NCBI GenBank assembly: GCA_041670885.1
Contig: JBAXYJ010000157.1
Location: 1 to 6,908, forward strand
Length of the DNA stretch: 6,908 nt
From: JAJBWD01 sp041670885
Lineage (GTDB): Bacteria > Bacillota > Clostridia > Clostridiales > Clostridiaceae
Direction: 5' to 3'
The notes below the pieces were generated by a model, which had not been told where the DNA came from, searched no databases, and saw only the letters and a program-made list of their open reading frames with translations. A program made the translations under genes and the position numbers. Of the stretch, positions 1 through 5,824 are shown in pieces (the first letter of the stretch is position 1; every line of letters starts with the position of its first letter).

Positions 1-75
1 CGGGAACTGTTAAGTCTGAGGCTCTATCCATATGCTCCAGGCATTGGAACAATAAGAAATAAAGAAAAAGAGTGA
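1..75 (+). CDS. C-terminal end of an unrecognised protein (partial)
   Basis: The frame starting at base 1 stays open for 24 codons and stops at TGA 73-75. The tail includes SLRLYPYAPGIGTIRN followed by a charged end (KEKE), which reads like a natural protein C-terminus rather than noise. The upstream part lies outside the window, so neither family nor length can be judged, and I do not recognise the motif. It runs toward the minus-strand LUD gene, whose stop is 28 bp away, so the two genes are convergent. No convincing plus-strand terminator follows it. A chance open frame of this length is possible, because other frames here are also open for short distances. Confidence 0.45.
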   Translation, partial: RELLSLRLYPYAPGIGTIRNKEKE

Positions 76-93
76 TTTCTTGAAATTAACACT
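60..93 (-). terminator. Possible weak terminator after the LUD gene
   Basis: Read on the minus strand, AGTG and CACT at 93-71 flank an inner ATTT-CAAG-AAAT hairpin with a 3-nt bulge. A T-rich run (CTTTTTCTTTATTTC) follows. It sits 11 bp past the LUD stop codon, where a terminator would be expected. The stem is short, AT-rich and bulged, so this is tentative. Confidence 0.25.
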
Positions 94-103
94 TGACAAG
101 AGG

Positions 104-610
104 TCACTTCATAACAGGAGGATTAAATCCTGCACGTTTTGCATTTAACGGACATGCTGTGTTCTTAACTCTTTTAATTGCTTCATCTAAGGTATCAACG
201 ACTTTATTTTTACCAACAACAATTATCACCTTATCTGGTCCAAAAGTAATAGCTGCTGCTCTGTTGCCGCTGTGATCCACGTTAACGATTCTCCCATCTA
301 TGGATACAGCATTTGAACCAGTTATATACCAATCTGCAGTAAGTGCCTTCTTCTTTATGGCTTTACATTCCTCTATGCTTTCTGCAAGTTCTTTGTCATA
401 TACAATATTTCCTCTTTTTAAAAGTGAGTTTGTAATATCAATTTTTTGAAGCGTGGCTGAATGTCCTATTCCCACAGTACAGCGGACTGGCACAGTATTC
501 AATATATTTTCTCTGGCATTTTCTAAGGTTTCAAAATAACTTACTTCAATATTCCTTAGTTTAAAGTTGTTTTGTAATTTTTTTAATTTCTCTAAATTCA
601 TTTCATTCAC
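104..610 (-). CDS. LUD-domain (LutC/YkgG-like, DUF162) protein, C-terminally short
   Basis: The 168-residue product has the LUD-domain pattern: VGIGHSATLQ near residues 46-55, then ITGSNAVSIDGRIVNVDHSG from 96, followed by GNRAAAITFGPDKVIIVVG and the helix leading to PLNAKRAGFNPP. These are the core sugar-phosphate/NagB-like fold motifs of the family, which includes LutC of lactate oxidation; many clostridial members have no assigned reaction. The usual ending after NPP, a Cys-rich tail of the type GxCxDCxSPxRIC, is absent: the protein stops at NPPVMK. Family members are commonly about 200-210 residues, so roughly 40 may be missing. The start is GTG at 610, with AGGA (619-616) five bases upstream; an ATG three codons in is an alternative. 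It lies 14 bp downstream of the peptidase E remnant and may be read from the rlmA promoter. Confidence 0.8.
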   Translation of the reverse strand: MNEMNLEKLKKLQNNFKLRNIEVSYFETLENARENILNTVPVRCTVGIGHSATLQKIDITNSLLKRGNIVYDKELAESIEECKAIKKKALTADWYITGSNAVSIDGRIVNVDHSGNRAAAITFGPDKVIIVVGKNKVVDTLDEAIKRVKNTACPLNAKRAGFNPPVMK

Positions 611-624
611 TTTTATCCTGCCCC

Positions 625-924
625 CTATATTTTTATTATTGAATTATTATCAACAATTATTGCTTCTCCACCATTTATACGATTAACAGAGATATTATAT
701 TTATTCTCAACTTTGCAAATCCGTTCTTCAAAATTATTATATCTATTGATAAACCTTGAATAATGAGGACATATATTTATTTCTGTTATATCTGCTCCAG
801 TAAAATCAGTTAATCCAATATTATCGTTCATATTCATTTCAAATTCATGAACTAATTCAATTGTTGTACCTAAAACAATACTGCCTGCACTTGCTCCTGA
901 AAATTGCATCTTAACAAAATATTT
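625..924 (-). pseudogene. Remnant of peptidase E-like (S51 / type 1 glutamine amidotransferase-like) protein, 5' truncated
   Basis: An ATG at 909 opens 94 codons that match only the second half of a peptidase E-like protein. The nucleophile elbow GASAGS lies at residues 5-10 (Ser7) and ICPHY at 46-50 (His49, a plausible catalytic His); the ending GGEAIIVDNN is the normal family C-terminus. In intact members about 100 residues, including the first half of the alpha/beta fold, precede GxSAGS. Here the frame upstream of the ATG reads only KYFVK before a TGA at 925-927, and rlmA ends at 937. There is no ribosome binding site before the ATG. I read it as the leftover 3' half of a gene whose 5' half was deleted at the rlmA junction. 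A stable short protein is unlikely, because Ser7 would sit almost at the N-terminus. Confidence 0.7.
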
Positions 925-936
925 TCAATTATAAAC

Positions 937-1788
937 TTATAACACTTTATTATATACGTGTATATTAAAATGTAATGTAGAAGTAAATGGCTTTAATTTA
1001 TTAATTCTGCTTTTCATTTCATTTGTAATACTCCAAAAATATGGTGTCATTGTTATCAGATTTTGAATATCTTCACTGTCCCTTAAATCAATGCTATATT
1101 GAATTTGTCTGTGGTCTATGAGTTCAAAACCTTCTTTGAAATCATTTTTCACTTCATGTTTTCTAGGCTTTTCATATAATTTTTCTTTTAATTCAAATAA
1201 ATGCTCCACACCTGGAGTTATAATAATAAGCTTGCCATCGTCTTTCAGTACACGACTAAACTCTTTAGCTTCACCTGGTGAAAAATTTCTAATTACGCAA
1301 TCCAAAGAATTATCCAAAATAGGTAAATTAAAATTACTTCCTACTGCAAAATTAATGGCTTTGTCTCTTCCACTTGCATATTTTATTGCTGACTTTGATA
1401 TGTCTATACCATAATAGTTAATATTCTTTCTATTAACCTCATTACTTAATTTATTTTTTAACATTGTTATGAAATAGCCTTCCCCACAACCAGCGTCTAG
1501 TATATACTCTCCACTAGGATTTAAATAAATGGCTACTGCCTCATTTAGTCCTTCCGAAAATTTCGAATAATATCCTTTATTAAGAAAATTCCTTCTGTTT
1601 TCCATCATTTCCTTATTATCACCTGGGTCTTTAGTTTTCTTTTGATTTGCCAATAAAAGATTGACATAATTTTTTTGAGATATATCAAAAGAATGCTCCT
1701 TTTCACACACATACTGACCTTCTAGTTTTATTAGCGGTAAACCACATACCGGACACTTATATATATTTTTTAATATTTTATTTTCCAA
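937..1788 (-). CDS. rlmA: 23S rRNA (guanine-N1) methyltransferase, RlmA family
   Basis: SAM-dependent methyltransferase that modifies N1 of a guanine in hairpin 35 of 23S rRNA (G745 in the RlmA-I group, G748 in the RlmA-II/TlrB group; Gram-positives usually carry the latter, but the sequence alone does not decide). The 283-residue protein begins with the family's zinc-binding module, C12-x2-C15 and C28-x3-H32, followed by HSFDISQKNYVNLL. SAM motif I is ILDAGCGEGYF (about 96-106), the acidic residue after strand 2 is in YGIDIS (about 130), and the hallmark TMTPYFW is at 246-252. The start is taken as TTG at 1788, because GGAGG lies six bases upstream; the longer frame to 1845 has no such site and would add 19 residues before the zinc module. 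Relatives can affect macrolide sensitivity (TlrB, tylosin). Confidence 0.9.
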   Translation of the reverse strand: MENKILKNIYKCPVCGLPLIKLEGQYVCEKEHSFDISQKNYVNLLLANQKKTKDPGDNKEMMENRRNFLNKGYYSKFSEGLNEAVAIYLNPSGEYILDAGCGEGYFITMLKNKLSNEVNRKNINYYGIDISKSAIKYASGRDKAINFAVGSNFNLPILDNSLDCVIRNFSPGEAKEFSRVLKDDGKLIIITPGVEHLFELKEKLYEKPRKHEVKNDFKEGFELIDHRQIQYSIDLRDSEDIQNLITMTPYFWSITNEMKSRINKLKPFTSTLHFNIHVYNKVL

Positions 1789-1832
1789 AGTATTCCTCCA
1801 TAATTTGAAAGCTATTCGCGATATTCCACAAG

Positions 1833-1841
1833 ATTGTACCA
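1833..1841 (-). promoter_or_regulatory. Possible extended -10 promoter of rlmA
   Basis: TGGTACAAT on the minus strand is an extended -10 (TGnTACAAT), about 45 bp upstream of the TTG start. The -35 position (TAATAA at 17-bp spacing) is poor. It lies inside the longer rlmA reading frame and therefore fits the downstream start. Confidence 0.3.
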
Positions 1842-1886
1842 ACATAGAACCTTAATTATTACAACATTCAAGAAACTTGTTCATTA

Positions 1887-2000
1887 TTAAAACATCATAA
1901 GAACATCTTTAATCAATATACCCAAAATAAATACACCAACCAAAATTGATAATGTTCCATCTGTTTTTTTATTTTCCTCGTAAAAATATAAACAAACCAT
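1887..2000 (-). other. Short ORF with one membrane segment; likely remnant or chance
   Basis: A 37-codon frame from ATG 2000 to TAA 1887 encodes a charged stretch (YEENKKTDG) followed by an uninterrupted hydrophobic segment LSILVGVFILGILI and a short tail KDVLMMF. The hydrophobic run at residues 17-30 could be the last transmembrane helix of a membrane protein. No ribosome binding site precedes the ATG, and the frame is open further upstream into the GNAT gene's 3' end without obvious sense. It could be the 3' remnant of a lost membrane-protein gene, a small membrane peptide, or coincidence in AT-rich DNA. It fills most of the 225-bp gap between the third GNAT and rlmA. Confidence 0.25.
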
Positions 2001-2013
2001 TAAACATTTTATA

Positions 2014-2553
2014 TTAAGCCAGTTTAGAATTGTAATCTTGTTTTGTCATCAAATATGAAGGGTGATTTAATCCTGTTGGCGGATAGAACTCATCATGGGT
2101 ATATGTAAATCCAAGTTTTTTAAGAAGTTTAGCAGATGCTGCATTTTTAGGATTATGCCCTGTAAAAATTGCATTAACTTTAAGAGCTCTAAAAGCATAT
2201 TTAATCACAGCTGCGCACGCTTCCTGAGCAAATCCCTTTCCCCAATATTCCTCTTTTAAGTGTATCCCCATTTCGAAAATGTTATTTTCAGAATCATATG
2301 GCCGCAGTCCGCAGCATCCTAAATTCTCATTGGTATCAATTGAGTAAATAGGCCAATACTGAATATTATATTTTTTATAAGTTTCTATTTCCTTTTTTAA
2401 TCTTTGCTGTACCTGATCCTTTGACATTTTGCCCTCTGCTGTAATAAATTTTGTAACTTCCGGATCACCCCAAAGTTCTAAGGCATCAGGCAAATCTCTT
2501 TCATTCCATACTGAAAATCCTAATCTTTCTGTTTTTAAAAAATATTCTCTCAA
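2014..2553 (-). CDS. GNAT family N-acetyltransferase (RimJ/RimL-like)
   Basis: The 179-residue single-domain acetyltransferase transfers acetyl from acetyl-CoA to an amino group of unknown substrate. Family signs in order: N-terminal LKTERL (6-11), a ribosomal-protein-acetyltransferase trait; the strand ending GCCGLRPYD (79-87); MGIHLKEEYWGKGFAQEA with the acetyl-CoA loop WGKGFA (104-109); and GHNPKNAASAKLLKKLGF (132-149), with the Asn/Ser positions that usually contact CoA. I place the start at TTG 2553, because AGGAG lies eight bases upstream; the GTG at 2562 almost abuts the same AGGAG and cannot use it. It is 61 bp downstream of the phospholipase C-like gene with no terminator between, so they probably share a transcript. 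Its closest named relatives acetylate ribosomal-protein N-termini or small amines; which applies here cannot be told. Confidence 0.88.
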   Translation of the reverse strand: MREYFLKTERLGFSVWNERDLPDALELWGDPEVTKFITAEGKMSKDQVQQRLKKEIETYKKYNIQYWPIYSIDTNENLGCCGLRPYDSENNIFEMGIHLKEEYWGKGFAQEACAAVIKYAFRALKVNAIFTGHNPKNAASAKLLKKLGFTYTHDEFYPPTGLNHPSYLMTKQDYNSKLA

Positions 2554-2614
2554 AATATACACTCCTGATAGTTATTTTTTATCTGTTTCAAGCAGTAAAT
2601 TTTTTTGCTTCTTT

Positions 2615-3289
2615 TTATATAATACCTGATTTATCTGATAATACACTCTTCAATTGAGCTTGAATTTTTTCCGAAGCATTATAAACGAAGTTATCCATTT
2701 CTTCTTCAGTTAAATAAATAAAATTTTCTTTTGTTTCATCATTTTTACCTAAATAATAATCAGTTATATACTTCACCCTTTTTTCAAATGCACCCTGAGG
2801 AAAATAATCAAGATAATCGGGTACCTTCTTTATATTTATAAACAAGGTATTAAATATACATTTTGGATGTTTGTCCAAATATAAATAATCAAGTCCGTAC
2901 CAGTCCTTTTTTATAGTCCAAATAAAACCAGGATTCTTTTCTGACCATTCCTTATATAAAATATCCTTCTTCTTTTGCTCTATTAGTTTTAACCATTCAA
3001 TATCCGTAAGCAAATGCACGTAATAGCCCATTTTAAAAGAGAAAGATTCATTGTTTTCATTTATCTCTCTACATTTCAAATACTTGTCCCAAAAACTCTG
3101 AGCATTTATTTTCTTATTTTCACCCAGCCAATGGGTAATTTTCTTGGGTGGATTAAAGCTGCTCCAGTCTTCACTTGGTACACCGGAATCCGGCCCAATG
3201 TTTCCTATTAAAAAAGCTTTTGGTTCAAATTCATATCCTTTTTTCAAAATATTTTCTGCTATTCTAAGATGAGTTATCCATGTTGCCAT
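2615..3289 (-). CDS. Zinc-dependent phospholipase C-like protein (cytoplasmic)
   Basis: The 224-residue protein resembles the zinc-dependent phospholipase C/nuclease-like fold (Zn_dep_PLPC type) often annotated in clostridia as a hydrolase. Visible ligand-type residues: TWITHLRIAE (His7), FLIGNIGPDSG (26-36, Asp34), ITHW (His53) and YYVHLLTDIEW (His92, Asp96), spaced as in that fold. There is no signal peptide or membrane segment, unlike secreted clostridial alpha-toxin phospholipases, and no C-terminal C2-like domain, so this is probably an intracellular metal-dependent hydrolase or housekeeping homologue rather than a toxin. Substrate unknown. ATG 3289 is preceded by GGAG (3301-3298) at 8 bp and by an extended -10 about 40 bp upstream. 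It is followed at 61 bp by a GNAT gene. Confidence 0.75.
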   Translation of the reverse strand: MATWITHLRIAENILKKGYEFEPKAFLIGNIGPDSGVPSEDWSSFNPPKKITHWLGENKKINAQSFWDKYLKCREINENNESFSFKMGYYVHLLTDIEWLKLIEQKKKDILYKEWSEKNPGFIWTIKKDWYGLDYLYLDKHPKCIFNTLFINIKKVPDYLDYFPQGAFEKRVKYITDYYLGKNDETKENFIYLTEEEMDNFVYNASEKIQAQLKSVLSDKSGII

Positions 3290-3328
3290 TTAAATCACTC
3301 CATTTAAAAATTACGCCAATTTATATCA

Positions 3329-3337
3329 ATTATATCA
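3329..3337 (-). promoter_or_regulatory. Extended -10 promoter of the phospholipase C-like/GNAT pair
   Basis: The minus strand reads TGATATAAT, a perfect TATAAT with the TGn extension, 40 bp before the ATG at 3289. The -35 region at 17-18 bp (ACATGG) is weak, as often with extended -10 promoters. The predicted leader is about 30 nt with GGAG near its end. Confidence 0.4.
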
Positions 3338-3437
3338 CATACCATATTAACCCATGTATGCTCATTTCATCAATTATTGCTCTGCTTACAAGTCCGCTTT
3401 CTCCTAAAACCAAAACGTTATGTATGATATCTATAAC
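3330..3437 (-). pseudogene. Remnant of the N-terminus of a Rossmann-fold NAD(P)-dependent oxidoreductase
   Basis: In the gap after the second GNAT gene, one minus frame reads NVLVLGESGLVSRAIIDEM followed by SIHGLIWYVI and TAA at 3330-3332. It resembles the first strand, glycine-rich turn and helix of an NAD(P)-binding Rossmann domain (VLVLGGSGLVGxAI type), as in saccharopine-dehydrogenase-like or NmrA/epimerase-like proteins. Two of the expected glycines are replaced (GESG, and Ser for Gly before the helix). The expected start position reads ATA CAT AAC rather than ATG, and no ribosome binding site precedes it. About 30 residues survive, so it is a dead fragment, and its beginning overlaps the 3' end of the GNAT gene by a few bases. 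The short length leaves room for chance similarity. Confidence 0.4.
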
Positions 3438-4003
3438 CCCATCTTTTTCTTAAGAACCGGCTCTATATATGGAGATTTAAATTCATTTGCCAAAATATCC
3501 ATATATACATCATCATATTTATTCCCGCCTATTATTTTAGCTTCCCTTAGCCTGCCAGCTTCTTTAAAGCCCACCTTTTGATAGCATTTCAAAGCCGGGC
3601 TGTTATAGGAATAAGCCCTGAGGTGAATGCTGTTTAAATTAAGTATATTAAATCCGAAATCCAGCAGCAGATTTAGTGCCTCTCTGCCATAACCGTTTCC
3701 CCAATAATTTTTATCTCCAATAAATATGCCCACCTCAGCACTGCGGTTTATATAATCTATTGAAGGAAATCCAACATTTCCAATAGACTGATTCTTTTCA
3801 TTATCAACAATTGCAAAGTTAAACTCACTTTTCGATAATCTTTCCAGTATGTTTTTCTCTGTTTCTTCATCAATCAGCTTACTGGGAAATATCATACCGA
3901 TTCCAACTTCCATGTCATTTACCCACTCAGTATATTTTTGGTAATCATTTTTATCTATTGGTGACAGATAAACCTTATTTCCTATTAATTTTTTATAATA
4001 CAT
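3431..4003 (-). CDS. GNAT family N-acetyltransferase (RimJ/RimL/SpeG-like)
   Basis: This 190-residue acetyl-CoA-dependent N-acetyltransferase is the last gene of the GNAT-S41-GNAT operon. Visible features: N-terminal GNKVYLSPIDKNDY (8-21); the substrate-side strand IGNVGFPSIDYINRSAEVGI (74-93); the CoA loop IGDKNYWGNGYGREAL (95-110), a complete motif A; and RAYSYNSPALKCYQKVGF (129-146), with Asn134 and Tyr141 at the usual CoA-contacting and general-acid positions. The C-terminal tail EPVLKKKMGL is basic. ATG 4003 is chosen because AAGGAG (4017-4012) lies eight bases upstream; a GTG at 4012 overlaps that site. The AAGGAG falls immediately after the stop of the S41 gene, so translation is probably coupled. 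The substrate is unknown; the subfamily includes ribosomal-protein, polyamine and antibiotic acetyltransferases. Confidence 0.9.
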   Translation of the reverse strand: MYYKKLIGNKVYLSPIDKNDYQKYTEWVNDMEVGIGMIFPSKLIDEETEKNILERLSKSEFNFAIVDNEKNQSIGNVGFPSIDYINRSAEVGIFIGDKNYWGNGYGREALNLLLDFGFNILNLNSIHLRAYSYNSPALKCYQKVGFKEAGRLREAKIIGGNKYDDVYMDILANEFKSPYIEPVLKKKMGL

Positions 4004-4018
4004 ATTTTCCACTCCTTA

Positions 4019-5233
4019 TTACTTTATTAATTTTAATACAGTCTGTACAGCTTGGTCTTTATTTAAATCTTCATTTTTCTTAGCAGATATCTTAATGTCC
4101 GGTTCTGTCTTACTTTCGAAATTGCAGGAACCGTCTGAAGTCATTCCCATTTCCTGAGTAAACCTGAAAACAAATCCGCTGTTAGGTAAAGTACAAACTG
4201 CCGGATCAAAACCTATTCCGTCACCTCCGGTTCTTTCACCTACCAAAACAGCAAAGCCTGTACCCTTGCAAAATGCAGCAAATGCTTCTGATGAAGAAAA
4301 AACGCTGCCGTCAACAAGAAGATAAATTTCCCCTGTATAGTCTATAGAATCTTTGGGTTCAATATTTGTTTCGCTTACCGAATAATATTTAAAATCTTTC
4401 ATAACCTCCGCCGGCAGGTTCTTTAAATTTTCCTTATTTATATTCTCAATAGGCTGGAGTTTTTCGTACCCAGTTTCGTACCTGCTTTTTAAAAACTCTT
4501 CAGTAAACTTTCCTCCCCTGTAAGCTATATATTCTTTATTACTTAACGTTTTATTTATCAGCATGGGTACAATATTATCTGACCAGTACCGGGAATCACC
4601 GCCGCCGTTTCCTCTTATATCAATAATAATTGCCCTGGTACTGACGATACTCTTTAAAAAGGGCTTAATTATCTTCATGTCGCTCTCAATATTAAAGGTG
4701 TTTAACATTTTTATGGACAAATATGCAGCTTTTCCGTTGTCAATTACTTCAGTTTTAACATTATCAGGAGTTTCACTGTCAGAAGAAATAGGAAACCCGA
4801 CGCTAGCGCTTTTCATTCCTCCGTACCTTACAACTGCCTTAGGGTTATTTAATTGCTTAAGCCATTCTTCATTTGTTTTTGGCTGCATATTGTATGCCTT
4901 TTTAGCATAATCATAAAATATCTTATCCAGCATATCTGTATGCCCATTATTAAGATCAGACAAGATTTCCTGCAGCTTTTTATAAAATTCTTCGTCATTT
5001 TGAGTGGATTGTATCGCGTCAATATAATTTTCTTTATTAGAAAGCCAATCTAGTCCTCCATTTAATCGTTTATTAACTTCAAAATATGGATAGTTATCCT
5101 TAAGTATTTCATACATATAGTTAAAATCTGCTATTTTTTCTTCCTTAGTTAATGCAGTTTTCTTTGTATTACATCCACCTAATGTGATTATAAATAATAA
5201 AAGTATAAAAACAATAAATATTCTTTTCTTCAT
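4019..5233 (-). CDS. S41 family (tricorn-like) peptidase, predicted lipoprotein
   Basis: The 404-residue protein starts with a lipoprotein signal: MKKR, a hydrophobic core, and lipobox LGGC with Cys21 as the lipidated residue. It should be anchored on the outer face of the membrane. The mature part has an N-terminal helical region, LNNGHTD (95-100, His98, a candidate catalytic His as in tricorn-type S41 enzymes), then AIIIDIRGNGGGDS (201-214, the conserved RGNGGG), GEIYLLVDGSVFSSSEAFAA (301-320, nucleophile within Ser313-315) and VGERTGGDG (331-339). At the place where CtpA/Prc enzymes carry the catalytic Lys (FGKG) this protein has GGDG, so a Ser/Lys dyad of the CtpA type is unlikely; a Ser/His tricorn-type site fits better. 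No PDZ domain is evident. ATG 5233 follows AAGGAG (5248-5243) at 9 bp. It is flanked by GNAT genes at 19 and 15 bp. Confidence 0.9.
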   Translation of the reverse strand: MKKRIFIVFILLLFIITLGGCNTKKTALTKEEKIADFNYMYEILKDNYPYFEVNKRLNGGLDWLSNKENYIDAIQSTQNDEEFYKKLQEILSDLNNGHTDMLDKIFYDYAKKAYNMQPKTNEEWLKQLNNPKAVVRYGGMKSASVGFPISSDSETPDNVKTEVIDNGKAAYLSIKMLNTFNIESDMKIIKPFLKSIVSTRAIIIDIRGNGGGDSRYWSDNIVPMLINKTLSNKEYIAYRGGKFTEEFLKSRYETGYEKLQPIENINKENLKNLPAEVMKDFKYYSVSETNIEPKDSIDYTGEIYLLVDGSVFSSSEAFAAFCKGTGFAVLVGERTGGDGIGFDPAVCTLPNSGFVFRFTQEMGMTSDGSCNFESKTEPDIKISAKKNEDLNKDQAVQTVLKLIK

Positions 5234-5252
5234 ATTACTTGTCTCCTTTTAA

Positions 5253-5726
5253 CTATTTAAATTTAAACACACTTATAAAATAATCTTCTTCAGGATAATC
5301 CCCCAGATATTTAAATCCGGCATTTTTATAGAAGCTTTTAAGTTTTTTATTTCCAGCCCAGCAGTCCAGATATATAGGCTTTTTAAGATTTTTTGAGTAT
5401 TCAAATGCATACTTTACAATTTTATTTCCTAAATTTTCCCCCTTATACTCAGGAAGAATTGCAATTCTATATATATAATAGCTGCTTCTCTCAATTAAAA
5501 GAGAGGCTAAATTATCTATAATCTTAATTGAAAAAGTTCCAATAATTAAATCCTCCGCTGAAATTATATAAATATGTCCACTATTTATGTCTTCTTCTAT
5601 TTTTTCACAATTCCAAGGGTAATCCCATTGATTAATTCCTTTTGTATGAAGATTAAGTGTTACTTTATTTAGTATATTAACAATACTATCTGCATCTTTT
5701 GTTTCTGCTAATCTGATTTGATTCAT
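5253..5726 (-). CDS. GNAT family N-acetyltransferase, first gene of GNAT-S41-GNAT operon
   Basis: This 157-residue acetyltransferase has an N-terminal IRLAETKDADSI (4-15), the subgroup feature KGINQWDYPW (29-38), GHIYIISAEDLIIGTF (50-65), motif A YIYRIAILPEYKGENLGNKI (84-103) and YLDCWAGNKKLKSFYKNAGF (119-138), with Asn126 and Tyr133 at typical CoA and general-acid positions. In the acetyl-CoA loop the usual (Q/R)-x-x-G-x-(G/A) pattern reads K-G-E-N-L-G: the middle Gly is Asn98, a mild departure. ATG 5726 follows AAGGAG (5741-5736) at 9 bp. It is the promoter-proximal gene of the operon, ending 19 bp before the S41 lipoprotein start, with a palindrome over the -35. It differs clearly from the other two GNATs and is not a tandem duplicate. 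Substrate unknown. Confidence 0.88.
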   Translation of the reverse strand: MNQIRLAETKDADSIVNILNKVTLNLHTKGINQWDYPWNCEKIEEDINSGHIYIISAEDLIIGTFSIKIIDNLASLLIERSSYYIYRIAILPEYKGENLGNKIVKYAFEYSKNLKKPIYLDCWAGNKKLKSFYKNAGFKYLGDYPEEDYFISVFKFK

Positions 5727-5775
5727 TTATTCCTGCTCCTTATAATGTAACTTATGCTTTATGCCTGCGTGAATG

Positions 5776-5798
5776 TAATTATTTCTTTCTAATAATTA
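5776..5798. repeat. Inverted repeat at the -10/start of the GNAT-S41-GNAT promoter
   Basis: TAATTATT (5776-5783) and AATAATTA (5791-5798) form an 8-bp perfect inverted repeat around a 7-nt spacer. It overlaps the minus-strand -10 and predicted start point. It consists only of A and T, so it could be chance, a weak 5' hairpin in the mRNA, or a second operator. Confidence 0.3.
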
Positions 5799-5824
5799 TA
5801 TACCAATTTCAAAGCAACTAACAA
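5795..5824 (-). promoter_or_regulatory. Promoter of the GNAT-S41-GNAT operon
   Basis: The minus strand has TTGTTA (5824-5819) and TATAAT (5800-5795) separated by 18 bp, a good sigma-A-type promoter. The predicted transcription start is near 5788, giving a leader of about 60 nt that ends in AAGGAG. The -35 lies wholly inside the palindrome at 5816-5836, which implies repression when that site is occupied. Confidence 0.6.

Noticed and set aside
1118..1414. 98-codon plus-strand ORF
   Set aside because: Antisense to rlmA across its SAM motifs, with no independent support.
625..1788. rlmA-peptidase E fusion protein
   Set aside because: The two are in the same frame, but TAA at 937 and TGA at 925 lie between them, and the rlmA C-terminus looks complete; the shared frame is probably accidental.
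1789..1845. Longer rlmA frame starting at ATG 1845
   Set aside because: It has no ribosome binding site, would place 19 unlikely residues before the zinc module, and overlaps a probable promoter; GGAGG points to TTG 1788.
2554..2562. GTG 2562 as the start of the third GNAT
   Set aside because: It is one base from the AGGAG, too close to use it; TTG 2553 has proper spacing.
3338..3358. Hairpin CATAC...GTATG as terminator of the GNAT-S41-GNAT operon
   Set aside because: The stem is only 5-7 bp with a bulge and no T run follows; no terminator was found for this operon in the gap.
4004..4012. GTG 4012 as the start of the second GNAT
   Set aside because: The codon overlaps the AAGGAG that serves ATG 4003.
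4563..4910. 115-codon plus-strand ORF
   Set aside because: It lies wholly antisense to the well-supported S41 gene, with no ribosome binding site or recognisable motif; it is a shadow frame.
5750..5765. Tandem GCATAA repeat and duplicated TTACATT in the leader of the minus operon
   Set aside because: Too short and AT-rich to separate from chance; no riboswitch-like structure could be drawn around it.
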